Shown piece after piece: positions 1-9,750 of a stretch of 64,000 bases of DNA (the first letter of the stretch is position 1; each line of letters starts with the position of its first letter). The position numbers and the translations under genes are program-made. Source of the DNA: JAMLHH01 sp035515235 (lineage in GTDB: Bacteria > Bacteroidota > Bacteroidia > Chitinophagales > JADIYW01); assembly GCA_035515235.1 (NCBI GenBank), contig DATJBS010000033.1, forward strand, positions 62,001 through 126,000, in the 5' to 3' direction. The notes beneath the pieces were generated by a model that worked only from the letters and a program-made list of their open reading frames with translations, was not told where the DNA came from and searched no databases.

Positions 1-508
1 CTGCACCAAAAGTAATACCTGCATCAAAAGGTTTTAATTTTTGATCTTTGAATGTATATGATTCTTTGTCTTTCGTGCCATTATCAAACTTCACTCTGTC
101 TAAGATAAATGTTCCGAAACCAAATTGTGGTCCAACATGAACAAATCCTCTTACTTTTTCATTGCCATATTGACCTCTTAATAAAACAGGAACTTGAACA
201 TAACCCATCCAATAGTTATAAACTCCTATATTAGGAATGTCAAACTTTTGGCCTTGAGAAGCAAAATTCAATTCAGGTCTAATCTCCAAATATGCATTCA
301 ATGGAATTTCGAAAATAAATCCAAATGCTGGTCCTACAAGACTTTTTGCATTTTTAGATGTGTAAGATGGTCCATTATTAGAAGCACCTTTCAATTCTGA
401 AAATTGAGCGCCCATTCTAATTCCAAATTGGAAATCATCTTTTTCTGCTGCATGACTTACTCCAAATAGAGAAGCTGCTAAAAATAACGTAGCAAATAAT
501 TTTTTCAT
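1..508 (-). CDS. PorT-like outer membrane beta-barrel protein, partial
   Basis: The reading frame is open from ATG at 508 to the left window edge, so the C-terminal part is missing. The first 19 or so residues form a signal peptide (MKKLFATLFLAASLFGVSHA), followed by alternating hydrophobic and polar strands with Gly- and aromatic-rich turns (for example residues around FGIRMGAQFSEL and YLEIRPELNF). This is the pattern of the PorT-family or outer-membrane beta-barrel domain proteins that are abundant in Bacteroidota. The ligand or role cannot be read from the sequence. It is the last gene of its own unit; the next gene (stop at 630) lies 120 bp upstream on the same strand. Confidence 0.8.
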   Translation of the reverse strand, partial: MKKLFATLFLAASLFGVSHAAEKDDFQFGIRMGAQFSELKGASNNGPSYTSKNAKSLVGPAFGFIFEIPLNAYLEIRPELNFASQGQKFDIPNIGVYNYWMGYVQVPVLLRGQYGNEKVRGFVHVGPQFGFGTFILDRVKFDNGTKDKESYTFKDQKLKPFDAGITFGA

Positions 509-629
509 ATTCATTGATTATTAGATTTTATTGTAAAAGGCAAATATCTCAAATTAATATCGGTTTAGCTACTTTTATAAAAACTTTTTTTAGGGGGTAA
601 GTTTTAAACTCAAATTATTTAATCAATAT

Positions 630-3500
630 TTACTGAGCAGCTTTTGTATTAAACTTATTAAACTTATAAGTGAATTGGAGCATGAAATATCGATCTAAGA
701 CATCAGTTCTACTATCTTGAACGTAAGATTCTGTTACAGATCTTGAAATACTATTATTGACTCCGAGAATATCAAAAACTTGAACTTTAAATTCTGCAGC
801 TTTATTTTTCAAAAACTTATATCCAACAGCAGCATTCCAAAGTGTATAATTCTGATTGTATTCTTTAGTTAATCCGCTATAATGATTAAAGTTTAAATCT
901 GTCTGAATGTTCAAACCTTTCCAAGGCATTACATTGACTCCTAAACTCGCAACTCCTGTATAATAATTATTATTGGATAATGAGTTTTGACTATATTTTA
1001 CAATATTGTAATTGGCCTGATATCCAACACGGAAATCTATTTTTTGACTGATATTGCTTCCAATAAAAATCCCTGCATTGGTATTAAACGTATTGTTGTA
1101 TTGCAAAAGCTCATTGACTAAATTAGGAACTCTATTATAAGTAAAGCCTGCATTGATATTCATATTGCTCTTCATAAATAATAAAGGTGTACCATAATTC
1201 ACAAAACTTCTAAAGTTCCAATTGCCATTTAAATTGACCGGTCGAGTATATTGTCCTCCCGCTGGCAATAAAATATCATTAGCAATCAAGGTATCTCGAA
1301 TTACTAATAGCGTAGAATTACTGATATAATTATTATTCAATCCTCCACCTAAATAAATAAATGCAGAATTTCCTTTGGCAGGTTGAGTATATCTCCATCT
1401 CAATCCTAATAAATGACTGTATTGCTGATTCAAATCTTTATTACCACTCGACAATATCAAAGGATTAGTATTATCTACCACATCTTGTAATTGATTGACT
1501 GAAGGAGCTCTTACATTAGTCCGATAAAATAGATTGATATTATTTCCTCTTGAAAATTTATATTGCACCTGAGCTGTAGGTAAAAAATTATGATAAGTTT
1601 TATCTACTTGAATTTCATTGGGATAGGTTCGATCACTTAATAATGAAGAATATTGATAGTTAGCTCCAAGTTTTATTTCAATTTTATCCTTTTCATAATT
1701 ATAAGCTGTACCCAAATTATGATTGACATTGGCATTATCAAACACATTACTCAAACCAATATCTTGAATAGAATAGTTATTAGTCAACTCATTGTACTGA
1801 TAAGTAAATCGATCAGAAGATGACTTAGAATAGGTCGGTTCGTAGCTTAACTTCAATCTATTAAATTCATTGATAGGTTCGGTATAATTCAACTCTCCAC
1901 CTATAGTATAAGATTTGGATAACCCGTCTGTCCACTGATCGAGTAAGATAAGAGAGTCAAGGTTTTCGGTATAGTAATTTTCTGCTTTTAGATAATTATC
2001 TAAGTTTCGATTATTATAAGAAGTGGATAAACTAGCACTAAAGGTTCTTCCTTTTAGATCGAATTTTTGCTTGTATAAAAAGGTATTTGAAAAACTGAGT
2101 GCTTTATTAAAGACATTATTGTCATTATTACTTTTACTCAAAATAGTTTCATCACTCCATGAAGAGATTGCATTAATAAGTGTATTGGCTTCATTTCCTT
2201 GAAAGCTCAAATTCGGCTTGATCGAAATAGATTTTTTGTCATCAATATCATAATCTAATTTTGCATTGAAACGGTGATTATTATTCAATGAAGTAGCAAC
2301 ACCTTCCTGATGATATATCTGATTAAAATCTTCTGTCAAATATTGTCTGTCAATAATAGAAGTATTATCGTTTTGAGTTCTATTATAAAAATAACTTGCA
2401 GAAAGTTTGACTTTATCTTTCCATTCTTCCACGTAATTTATACCAATACCATTAGTCAGGTTAATTCCTCCTTGATCCATAGAAAGAAAATTATTGACAT
2501 TATTCCCACTAAAACTACCTCTTGAAGGACCACCTCTACCTCTAGAAGTGCCGCGAGATTTTGCTTGAGTAGACGACGCTACACCAATTAGATCTTCTGA
2601 ATTAAAATTCTGTTGATTGATATTATTGGATAATCCTACGAAAGATATTCTTCTCGAATCTTTAAAATAATTTAGGTTTCCTCCTGCAGAGAATCTATTG
2701 TCTGTTCCATAACCAATATAAGCACGTCCAAAAAAACCATCTTTGACTTCTCCTTTTGTGACGATATTGATTGTTTTCTCCGTATTCCCATCATTAAAAC
2801 CTGAAAATTTGGCTTGATCACTTACATTATCGTAAATCTGAACTTTATCAATTATTTCGGCAGGTAAATTTTTCAGAGTCATCAAAGCATCATCGCCGAA
2901 AAACTCTTTTCCATCTAACAATACTTTTTTGACTTCTTCTCCTTGAGCTTGAATTTTACCATCCAACATCATGACTCCAGGCATCTTCGTCACTAAATCA
3001 CTCGCGTCTGCATCTGAATGAACTTTAAAAGCGTCTGCATTTAATTGTACAGTATCTCCTTTCAGAATCATTCTTGGAAGTATGGCACTCACTTCCACTT
3101 CCTTCAAGACATTAGCATCTTCTCTTAATTCGATATTGATATTCTTCAAATCATTATTTATAAGCTGCAGGTTTTTAAAAACTGTAGAGAATCCGATGAA
3201 AGAAATCTTTAGAATATATTTTCCTGCATTGACATTTTGAAGAAGAAATGAGCCGTCAATATCTGAAGAGGTTCCTTTAATTTGAATAGAATCTTTTGAC
3301 TGAAGCAAAACAATATTGGCACCAATCAAATCTTCCTGATTTGTAGCATCGTATATTTTACCTGATATTGAAAATTCTTGTGCAGATAATTGTATACTGG
3401 AAATTAAAATTAAAACCAGCAACAACTTTTTTGTAACCCTTTCAAAACCTTTTAGACAAATTAAACCCATTTTCACCATTATAGGAATATAGACTATCAA
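630..3500 (-). CDS. TonB-type outer membrane beta-barrel protein with carboxypeptidase-like N-terminal domain
   Basis: A protein of about 950 residues. The secreted start is probably one of the in-frame Met codons shortly before KKLLLVLILISSIQLSAQ, which is a signal peptide. Residues about 45-130 form a carboxypeptidase regulatory-like beta-sandwich (SGKIYDATNQEDLIGANI). A plug-like segment follows, with the LLDGKEFFGDD and EIIDKVQIYDN signatures of the OMP_b-brl_3 family, then a long barrel. A short RGTSRGRGGPSRG loop sits near residue 315. Such proteins resemble TonB-dependent receptors but their substrates are unknown. It starts 27 bp after the stop of the OmpA-like gene, so the two are probably cotranscribed. 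Confidence 0.9.
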   Translation of the reverse strand: MIVYIPIMVKMGLICLKGFERVTKKLLLVLILISSIQLSAQEFSISGKIYDATNQEDLIGANIVLLQSKDSIQIKGTSSDIDGSFLLQNVNAGKYILKISFIGFSTVFKNLQLINNDLKNINIELREDANVLKEVEVSAILPRMILKGDTVQLNADAFKVHSDADASDLVTKMPGVMMLDGKIQAQGEEVKKVLLDGKEFFGDDALMTLKNLPAEIIDKVQIYDNVSDQAKFSGFNDGNTEKTINIVTKGEVKDGFFGRAYIGYGTDNRFSAGGNLNYFKDSRRISFVGLSNNINQQNFNSEDLIGVASSTQAKSRGTSRGRGGPSRGSFSGNNVNNFLSMDQGGINLTNGIGINYVEEWKDKVKLSASYFYNRTQNDNTSIIDRQYLTEDFNQIYHQEGVATSLNNNHRFNAKLDYDIDDKKSISIKPNLSFQGNEANTLINAISSWSDETILSKSNNDNNVFNKALSFSNTFLYKQKFDLKGRTFSASLSTSYNNRNLDNYLKAENYYTENLDSLILLDQWTDGLSKSYTIGGELNYTEPINEFNRLKLSYEPTYSKSSSDRFTYQYNELTNNYSIQDIGLSNVFDNANVNHNLGTAYNYEKDKIEIKLGANYQYSSLLSDRTYPNEIQVDKTYHNFLPTAQVQYKFSRGNNINLFYRTNVRAPSVNQLQDVVDNTNPLILSSGNKDLNQQYSHLLGLRWRYTQPAKGNSAFIYLGGGLNNNYISNSTLLVIRDTLIANDILLPAGGQYTRPVNLNGNWNFRSFVNYGTPLLFMKSNMNINAGFTYNRVPNLVNELLQYNNTFNTNAGIFIGSNISQKIDFRVGYQANYNIVKYSQNSLSNNNYYTGVASLGVNVMPWKGLNIQTDLNFNHYSGLTKEYNQNYTLWNAAVGYKFLKNKAAEFKVQVFDILGVNNSISRSVTESYVQDSRTDVLDRYFMLQFTYKFNKFNTKAAQ

Positions 3501-3527
3501 GTCCTGCTAAGGTTAAAAAAGTATTTT

Positions 3528-4145
3528 TTATTTAACATAAATTACGATCTCCACTCTACGAGCTTGTTGATAATCATCTTGAGCTGCATCTATTCCTGCT
3601 CCTATTGTTTGAATTTTAGAGGAAGATACTCCATGATCTACTAAAAATTTAGCTGCTGTATCTGCTCTTTTTTTGCTGAGCATTTTGTTATAATTTATAG
3701 GACCAGTAGGATCGGTATAACCTGTAATTACTATAGATTCGACTTTATCTTTTTGAATTGCTTTCAAATAGTTTTGCAAATCCGTAGTAGCATAACCATC
3801 TACTAAATATCCATTGACAGGATATAATAATTGCATTTGAACTGGCGGAGTATCAACTTTCTTGATAACATCATCTCCTATTGTAGAATCAGTATGTGGA
3901 TCTAAAACATCCATGATACCATTCATTCCACCTGCAAAAGCTTTATTTTGAGGTTCGATTTCTGTTCTTACACCATTAAACTCTCCATCACTGACAGGTT
4001 CTATAAATATAGTTTCCATAGCACCATTCCATCCGGGAAAAGAATCATCAGCGAAAGTGGACATCATTCCATTATTATTTGCAAATAAAGAAAGAGATAA
4101 GAATAAAGTTAATGTGGATAGGATTACAGATCGTATATTTTTCAT
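3528..4145 (-). CDS. OmpA-family protein
   Basis: 205 residues with a cleavable signal peptide (residues 1-22, ending LFANN). The N-terminal half has no recognisable domain. The C-terminal half (about residues 105-205) is an OmpA-like peptidoglycan-binding domain: ITGYTDPTG, NYNKMLSKKRA, and a late RRVEIVIYVK strand. The conserved Asp and Arg of the peptidoglycan-contact site are visible. There is no lipobox, so it is probably periplasmic. It lies just upstream of the large barrel gene, and this tandem arrangement suggests a shared envelope role, which is inference. Confidence 0.88.
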   Translation of the reverse strand: MKNIRSVILSTLTLFLSLSLFANNNGMMSTFADDSFPGWNGAMETIFIEPVSDGEFNGVRTEIEPQNKAFAGGMNGIMDVLDPHTDSTIGDDVIKKVDTPPVQMQLLYPVNGYLVDGYATTDLQNYLKAIQKDKVESIVITGYTDPTGPINYNKMLSKKRADTAAKFLVDHGVSSSKIQTIGAGIDAAQDDYQQARRVEIVIYVK

Positions 4146-4277
4146 AGGTATATATTATTATAAAGTAGATTTTTTCAATTTGAAGTTATACTACATATTT
4201 CATGCTAAATTCTTCCTACTGAAAGATTTAATCCATATAAAATACATTTATTTAAGCAATTATTCAAATGACAATAA

Positions 4278-4303
4278 AAAAGCCCCGGATAAATCCGAGG
4301 CTT
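4278..4303 (-). terminator. Rho-independent terminator after dnaK
   Basis: On the minus strand AGCCTCGGAT, a 2-base loop and ATCCGGGGCT form a 10-bp stem with one G-T wobble, followed by a run of T. It lies about 25 bp beyond the dnaK stop. Confidence 0.85.
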
Positions 4304-4326
4304 AAGAATTATACATACTCAAAGTA

Positions 4327-6225
4327 TTATTTCACTTCTTCGTATTCTACGTCTTGAGGTTCGTTATCGTCGCCTCCTCCTGTATTATCTTGTTGAGGTC
4401 CGCCTTCAGCATTTGGTTGATCACCACCTTGACCATAAAGATCTTGTGATGCAGCCTGCCAAGCATTGTTCAACTCTTCCATTGCAGCATCTAATCCAGC
4501 AATATCTTGAGCTATATGCAATTCTTTAACTTTAGCAACTGCAGCTTCCAAAGTAGCTTTTTTGTCAGCAGGTATTTTATCACCGAACTCTGTTAATTGT
4601 TTTTCTGATTGGAAAACCAAGTTATCAGCAGCATTCAATTTTTCTACACGCTCACGAGCTTCTTTATCAGCAGCTTCGTTTTCTTTAGCATCTGCTTTCA
4701 TTTTTTCAATCTCATCTTGAGACAATCCTGTACTTGCAGTAATTTTAATATTTTGCTCTTTACCAGTTCCTTTGTCTTTTGCAGTTACGCTTAAGATACC
4801 GTTGGAGTCAATATCAAAGATTACTTCAATTTGAGGAGTACCTCTTGGAGCTGGTGGAATATCAGCCAAATGGAATTTACCAATTGATCTGTTATCTTTT
4901 GCCATTTGACGCTCACCTTGTAAGATGTTGATCTCTACAGAAGGTTGGTTATCAGCAGCAGTGGAGAATGTTTCTGATTTTTTTGTTGGAATAGTAGTAT
5001 TTGACTCAATCAATTTAGTGAATACACCACCGTAAGTTTCGATACCTAATGATAATGGAGTAACATCTAACAATAAGACGTCTTTCACATCACCACTCAA
5101 TACTCCACCTTGAATCGCTGCACCTACTGCAACTACTTCATCTGGGTTTACACCTTTAGAAGGTTTTCTTCCAAAGAATTTTTCTACTGCTTCTTGAATT
5201 TTTGGGATACGAGTAGATCCACCTACTAAAATCACTTCATCGATTTCAGAGTTAGAATAACCTGCATCTTTCATCGCTTTTTTACAAGGCTCTAAAGTTC
5301 TTTCTACTAAGAAGTCAGTCAATTGCTCGAATTTAGCACGAGATAATTTTTTGACTAAGTGTTTTGGAACTCCGTCTACTGCAGTGATATATGGAAGGTT
5401 GATTTCTGTTTCTGAACCAGCAGATAATTCAACTTTAGCTTTTTCAGCAGCTTCTTTTAATCTCTGAAGAGCCATAGGATCTTTTCTTAGATCTATTCTT
5501 TCTTCAGTTAAGAAATCACCAGCTAACCAGTCAATAATAACGTTATCAAAATCATCACCACCAAGATTTACATCTCCATTAGTAGATTTTACTTCAAAAA
5601 CGCCATCACCTAATTCTAAAATTGAAACGTCAAATGTACCTCCACCTAAGTCATACACTACCACTTTCATGTCACTTGATTTTTTGTCAAGTCCATAAGC
5701 TAATGCAGCAGCAGTAGGCTCGTTGATGATACGTTTTACATCTAAACCAGCGATTAAACCAGCTTCTTTAGTTGCTTGACGCTCAGAGTCATTGAAGTAT
5801 GCAGGAACAGTAATTACTGCCTCTTTCACTTCTTGACCTAAATAATCTTCAGCCATTTTCTTACATTTCTGTAAAATGATAGCAGAGATTTCTTGTGGAG
5901 AATACAATCTACCATGAAGTCTTACTCTTACTGTATCGTTTTCACCTTTCTCTAATTTGTAAGTTACACGTGATGCATCGTTTTTCACTTCTGAATAACG
6001 CTTACCCATAAATCTTTTGACAGATTGAACAGTATTTACTGGATTCGTGATAGCTTGACGTTTTGCAGGGTCTCCTACTTTACGCTCACCATTTTCTAAA
6101 AATCCTACAATAGAAGGGAGGGTTCTTCTTCCTTCTTCCGTAGGGATGACTACTGGGTCGTTACCTTCCATTACTGAAACGCAAGAGTTAGTAGTTCCTA
6201 AGTCGATGCCTATAATTTTTCCCAT
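4327..6225 (-). CDS. dnaK: Molecular chaperone DnaK (Hsp70)
   Basis: 632 residues, normal length. The ATPase domain begins GIDLGTTNSCVSV and carries the phosphate loop VYDLGGGTFDVS near residue 195. The interdomain linker DVLLLDVTPLSLGIET near residue 385 leads into the substrate-binding domain, and the protein ends in an acidic EPQDVEYEEVK tail typical of DnaK. It refolds client proteins with DnaJ and GrpE, neither of which is in this window. The gene stands alone between its own terminator and a 160-bp upstream gap. No CIRCE operator is seen in the leader, although an inverted repeat is present. Confidence 0.98.
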   Translation of the reverse strand: MGKIIGIDLGTTNSCVSVMEGNDPVVIPTEEGRRTLPSIVGFLENGERKVGDPAKRQAITNPVNTVQSVKRFMGKRYSEVKNDASRVTYKLEKGENDTVRVRLHGRLYSPQEISAIILQKCKKMAEDYLGQEVKEAVITVPAYFNDSERQATKEAGLIAGLDVKRIINEPTAAALAYGLDKKSSDMKVVVYDLGGGTFDVSILELGDGVFEVKSTNGDVNLGGDDFDNVIIDWLAGDFLTEERIDLRKDPMALQRLKEAAEKAKVELSAGSETEINLPYITAVDGVPKHLVKKLSRAKFEQLTDFLVERTLEPCKKAMKDAGYSNSEIDEVILVGGSTRIPKIQEAVEKFFGRKPSKGVNPDEVVAVGAAIQGGVLSGDVKDVLLLDVTPLSLGIETYGGVFTKLIESNTTIPTKKSETFSTAADNQPSVEINILQGERQMAKDNRSIGKFHLADIPPAPRGTPQIEVIFDIDSNGILSVTAKDKGTGKEQNIKITASTGLSQDEIEKMKADAKENEAADKEARERVEKLNAADNLVFQSEKQLTEFGDKIPADKKATLEAAVAKVKELHIAQDIAGLDAAMEELNNAWQAASQDLYGQGGDQPNAEGGPQQDNTGGGDDNEPQDVEYEEVK

Positions 6226-6261
6226 AATTTAAATTTGCTTTCTTTTACAATATCAATTGAA

Positions 6262-6285
6262 ATGCCACTCAATTATACATGGCAT
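6262..6285. repeat. Inverted repeat in dnaK leader
   Basis: ATGCCA and TGGCAT are separated by 12 bp, 37-60 bp upstream of the dnaK ATG. This could be a regulator site or a weak leader hairpin. It does not match the CIRCE consensus. Confidence 0.35.
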
Positions 6286-6384
6286 ATTGACATGATTTAC
6301 TGACAAATTATCTTAATGAGCATATTTTGATATCAAAAATGTGACAATATTTAGATTCACTTGAATTCATTTTGACGGTCAAGT

Positions 6385-8757
6385 TTAAAATCTATATCCT
6401 AATGCGACATAGAAGAACCATCTTTCTGTATTAGAGGCTTTGGAAACTGACACTTTTATCGGTCCGATCATAGAATTATACGCCACTGCTAAACCTCCAC
6501 TCCATGCCCACTCAATATTACTTTTTAATTGATTGATATAAATTGGGTCCTTTCCATATACTGAGGAATTGCCGTCATCATAAGCTAATACTGAAATTCT
6601 AGGAAGAATATAAATGTCTTTTACGGGAATAATCTGACCTTCTACTGCTAGTGAAGCGAAATTATAAGACTGTGTGAATCCTTCTCTATTGCCCCAAAAT
6701 GGAATAAAGTCATCTACTCTCTCTCGTTCCCTCGAATCAATACCACCGAGTTGGAAGCCATCTTGTATGGCGAAATCAAAAGACCGACCATTTAAACCAT
6801 GACTAACAAACATAAAGCCTGCATCCATTCGATAATGCAAAATGAAAAGTTTATGCAAAGGAATATACTGCTCAAACTGAAGATGCAACTTTCCATATGC
6901 TGAGAATTCAGGTCTTATGGTTTCGTAATTATTGATGATATCTTTTGTGACAGGATCTTTTTCATTACTATACACTCCAATATATCCATTTCCCCAAGGC
7001 ACATATTTCAATGTGGACTTTGCCAAAATTCCTTTATTAGGAAAAAATGGTTTATCTAAAGTATTTCTCTCTAATTTCAAAAAGAAGTTGACATTATAAT
7101 AAGGTGACTTAGACAACATAGAGTCCATTATATAGGAACCTCTGTCTTTTGCTTTTATGACAGCTTTCCTATTTCTAAACTCAAATTCTGACCCGAAAGA
7201 AATTAAATTATTTTGGCCGATTGTCCAATTAAAGGAAAAATTGTCTCTACTATATAGATGATAATAAGCTCCTAAAGCTTTTCGTCGATCGTAACTGATT
7301 TGATTTACTGAACCAAAGAAATGTTCTGTATTCATCCACCATCCAGAATTACCAAAGTAAACTTGATATCCTGCTCTCACTTTAGGGTTATTGGAGATAT
7401 CTAAACTGATCAGAGATCGAGAAGAAAACTTGCCGATATTTCTATAAGTCAAATTCACTGTGATACCTGCTGATAGTTCTTGGTCATAATGCAATCCAAA
7501 TTTATAAGCGAACTTTTTGGCGCCAGATGCTTTAAAAATCAAATTGGGTTGCAAGCTATCTTTCTGATAATCCATATAATAATACACTCTGTCAAAAAAT
7601 CGAGTACCATAGATTCTATCTACAGCTCTATTGATCTCATACATTGTGGCATGATTGGGATCTTCAAATTCAATCTTATTTTTTATAATGGTTTTGTACT
7701 CGTCATTATCTATATTAACTTGAAATTGCTCTAAATCAATAGTGTTTTCTTCTCTCCAATTGTCATTGGTTAACGTACTGTCTGTCGAATATTTTTTTTG
7801 CTGTTCAGCCAATTCCGCAAGAAAAGGAATAAAATTATTGACTACTCTTTCTCCTAAGTCTATAATTTTATTGGCATCATTAAAGCTTGATGACCCAAAT
7901 CCTTCTTCTTTGAGCGCGTAAGAATAGTCTATTAATAAATCACATAAATCTTTTTGCTTTTGATAATCTTCTGTCGTTGTGACATTGAGCATTTGTTCGA
8001 ATATCTTGAACAATGTTTTTAAATCTTTTTTCTTGAGCGAGTAGCCACTAGAATTTGCACCAATTATATAATCGGCACCCATTCGTTTCATATCTTCTAC
8101 CGGAAAATTCTTTAAAATTCCTCCATCTACTAATAGCATACCATTGGTATCTACTGGTGAAAAAACTGTAGGAATGGCCATAGTGGATCTCAAAGCCAAA
8201 GCAAGACTGCCTTCCTTTATCTCTACGGGAACACCTTTGACCACATCAGCGGAATAACAAACAAACGGTATTTTGAATTGGGAAAAATCTTGAATATGCT
8301 GCGCATTAAAAGTTAGGTCATTTAATAAACGCATGATATTCTGTCCCTCAATTAATCCCATAGGTAGGGTGGGAACAATATTATTGCTTTTAAATTCATA
8401 TAAATACCTCTTGTACTCGTCTTTCTCTTCCATGTTGATTTTATTCATGGAGAGTTCGTCATTCAAATATTTATTCCAATCAATATTCCTACCAATAGAA
8501 TCCAATTCTTTACCCGAATATCCAATGGAATATAATCCTCCAATCAAGGCACCCATACTTGTCCCATTGATATAGTCAATTTTTAATCCTAGAGAATCAA
8601 TCGCTTTTAATAAAGGAATATATACCAAGCCTTTAGCTCCACCACCACTCAAAACCAATCCTATTTTAGGACTTTTGGGCGATGAGTCATTCGCATAAAT
8701 ATTCGTAAAAGAAAGATGGCAGGTGAAAACTGCTAATAATAATAAGCGTAGGATCAT
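6385..8757 (-). CDS. Patatin-like phospholipase with BamA-type barrel
   Basis: 790 residues with a signal peptide (about 1-22). The patatin domain comes first: oxyanion motif SGGGAKG at 37-43, nucleophile elbow GTSMG with Ser67, and the catalytic-dyad Asp in VDGG near residue 210. A POTRA-like stretch (about 370-410) and a 16-strand-type surface-antigen/BamA barrel (about 420-790, ending in Phe) follow. This is the architecture of PlpD-type (type Vd) autotransporters and their Bacteroidota relatives, which display or export a phospholipase through their own barrel. Both catalytic residues are intact. Monocistronic by spacing. Confidence 0.93.
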   Translation of the reverse strand: MILRLLLLAVFTCHLSFTNIYANDSSPKSPKIGLVLSGGGAKGLVYIPLLKAIDSLGLKIDYINGTSMGALIGGLYSIGYSGKELDSIGRNIDWNKYLNDELSMNKINMEEKDEYKRYLYEFKSNNIVPTLPMGLIEGQNIMRLLNDLTFNAQHIQDFSQFKIPFVCYSADVVKGVPVEIKEGSLALALRSTMAIPTVFSPVDTNGMLLVDGGILKNFPVEDMKRMGADYIIGANSSGYSLKKKDLKTLFKIFEQMLNVTTTEDYQKQKDLCDLLIDYSYALKEEGFGSSSFNDANKIIDLGERVVNNFIPFLAELAEQQKKYSTDSTLTNDNWREENTIDLEQFQVNIDNDEYKTIIKNKIEFEDPNHATMYEINRAVDRIYGTRFFDRVYYYMDYQKDSLQPNLIFKASGAKKFAYKFGLHYDQELSAGITVNLTYRNIGKFSSRSLISLDISNNPKVRAGYQVYFGNSGWWMNTEHFFGSVNQISYDRRKALGAYYHLYSRDNFSFNWTIGQNNLISFGSEFEFRNRKAVIKAKDRGSYIMDSMLSKSPYYNVNFFLKLERNTLDKPFFPNKGILAKSTLKYVPWGNGYIGVYSNEKDPVTKDIINNYETIRPEFSAYGKLHLQFEQYIPLHKLFILHYRMDAGFMFVSHGLNGRSFDFAIQDGFQLGGIDSRERERVDDFIPFWGNREGFTQSYNFASLAVEGQIIPVKDIYILPRISVLAYDDGNSSVYGKDPIYINQLKSNIEWAWSGGLAVAYNSMIGPIKVSVSKASNTERWFFYVALGYRF

Positions 8758-8811
8758 GGGTACAATAACGAAATTTATATTCTAATGTTTGAAGTTAATC
8801 TTAAAAAAGGG

Positions 8812-8848
8812 CAAAAAAAATAGGCTTACATTTCTGCAAGCCTATTCC
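8812..8848 (-). terminator. Rho-independent terminator after the Cys-rich lipoprotein gene
   Basis: Minus strand: AATAGGCTT, short loop, AAGCCTATT, then eight T. It lies about 20 bp downstream of the stop at 8869. Confidence 0.9.
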
Positions 8849-8868
8849 TATAATTTTATAAAAAGTGC

Positions 8869-9513
8869 TTATGGGATTAAATCACAAACTGCGTTTAAGA
8901 TGTTAGTAGCTAAACCAACTAAAGCAGTACAAAGTACACCACCGATTACTGGAATAGTAGCTACTCCGATTACTCCACAAAGAGCTGTACCACCAAAAGT
9001 ACCTGCTAATAATACTACTAATCTACAGATAGCTGCACCTGTAACTTCAGCTTTACCATTTGCATGAGCTGCAGTAGTTAATTGTTGTTTCAATGCTGGA
9101 TTCAATTCAATAGCACCACTGATTGCAGTATTCAATTCTGCTTGGCTTAATTTAGATAAGCTATAAGAATTTTCTAATTCAGCTAAAGAACCTAAGAAAG
9201 CTGTTAATTCAGTACCAAATTTTTCAGGAGATGCTCCTAAAATAGATTGTACAAATTCACGCTCAGATACTGAAGCTTTGTTTCCTTTTTGCACGATCTC
9301 TAAAATCAAAGCACCATCTTCTTGAGAGATTGCATCTGCAGAGAATGATGTTGCCATTGTTACAGTAGATGCCATCATTTTTTGGAAATTATCATCTTGT
9401 GATAATTTAGCAGATAATGATTGCTCAACAATAGGAGCTACTTCTTTTTGACAAGAAGTCATAAATGTTGCTGAAGCAACAAATAAGAAAACTGAATAAA
9501 ATAATTTTTTCAT
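8869..9513 (-). CDS. Lipoprotein with hydrophobic Cys/Gly-rich, halocin-C8-like C-terminus
   Basis: 214 residues. The N-terminus is a lipoprotein signal (lipobox TFMTSCQKE, Cys21). Residues 25-150 are mainly helical, charged and Ser/Ala-rich. The last 55 residues change character: hydrophobic, Gly-rich, four Cys (AICRLV, ALCGVIG, VLCTALV, AVCDLIP). That tail resembles the Cys-containing hydrophobic domain of halocin C8-type bacteriocins, where the sequence ICGLLGITIPVAG recalls LCGVIGVATIPVIGG here. The function is not known. A surface-anchored antimicrobial or adhesive peptide precursor is one possibility. No processing or transport gene adjoins it. It has its own strong terminator and 236 bp of upstream DNA. 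Confidence 0.8.
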   Translation of the reverse strand: MKKLFYSVFLFVASATFMTSCQKEVAPIVEQSLSAKLSQDDNFQKMMASTVTMATSFSADAISQEDGALILEIVQKGNKASVSEREFVQSILGASPEKFGTELTAFLGSLAELENSYSLSKLSQAELNTAISGAIELNPALKQQLTTAAHANGKAEVTGAAICRLVVLLAGTFGGTALCGVIGVATIPVIGGVLCTALVGLATNILNAVCDLIP

Positions 9514-9692
9514 GCTTTTAAAGGTTTTTATTAATGTTCGATAAACATAATGTTAATTCTTTTAAATACAAATAACTTTTATCAAAAAAGTTAACATTTA
9601 TTACAAATAAATCACTGTATTCAGGTATAGCTATAAAAAACCAGTAAAAATTGAGATTGAAGACAAAAAATGTTGTGCACTTTGCTTTAAAT

Positions 9693-9725
9693 AAAAAAGG
9701 TTAGAAATCTCTTCCTAACCTTTAA
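9693..9725 (-). terminator. Rho-independent terminator after thrC
   Basis: Minus strand AAAGGTTAG, loop of about 10 bases, CTAACCTTT followed by TTT. It lies 26 bp beyond the thrC stop. Confidence 0.88.
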
Positions 9726-9750
9726 ATATGTTTTTACAAACTGTTCTACT

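Noticed and set aside
6226..6384. CIRCE heat-shock operator before dnaK
   Set aside because: The inverted repeat present does not match the TTAGCACTC/GAGTGCTAA arms.
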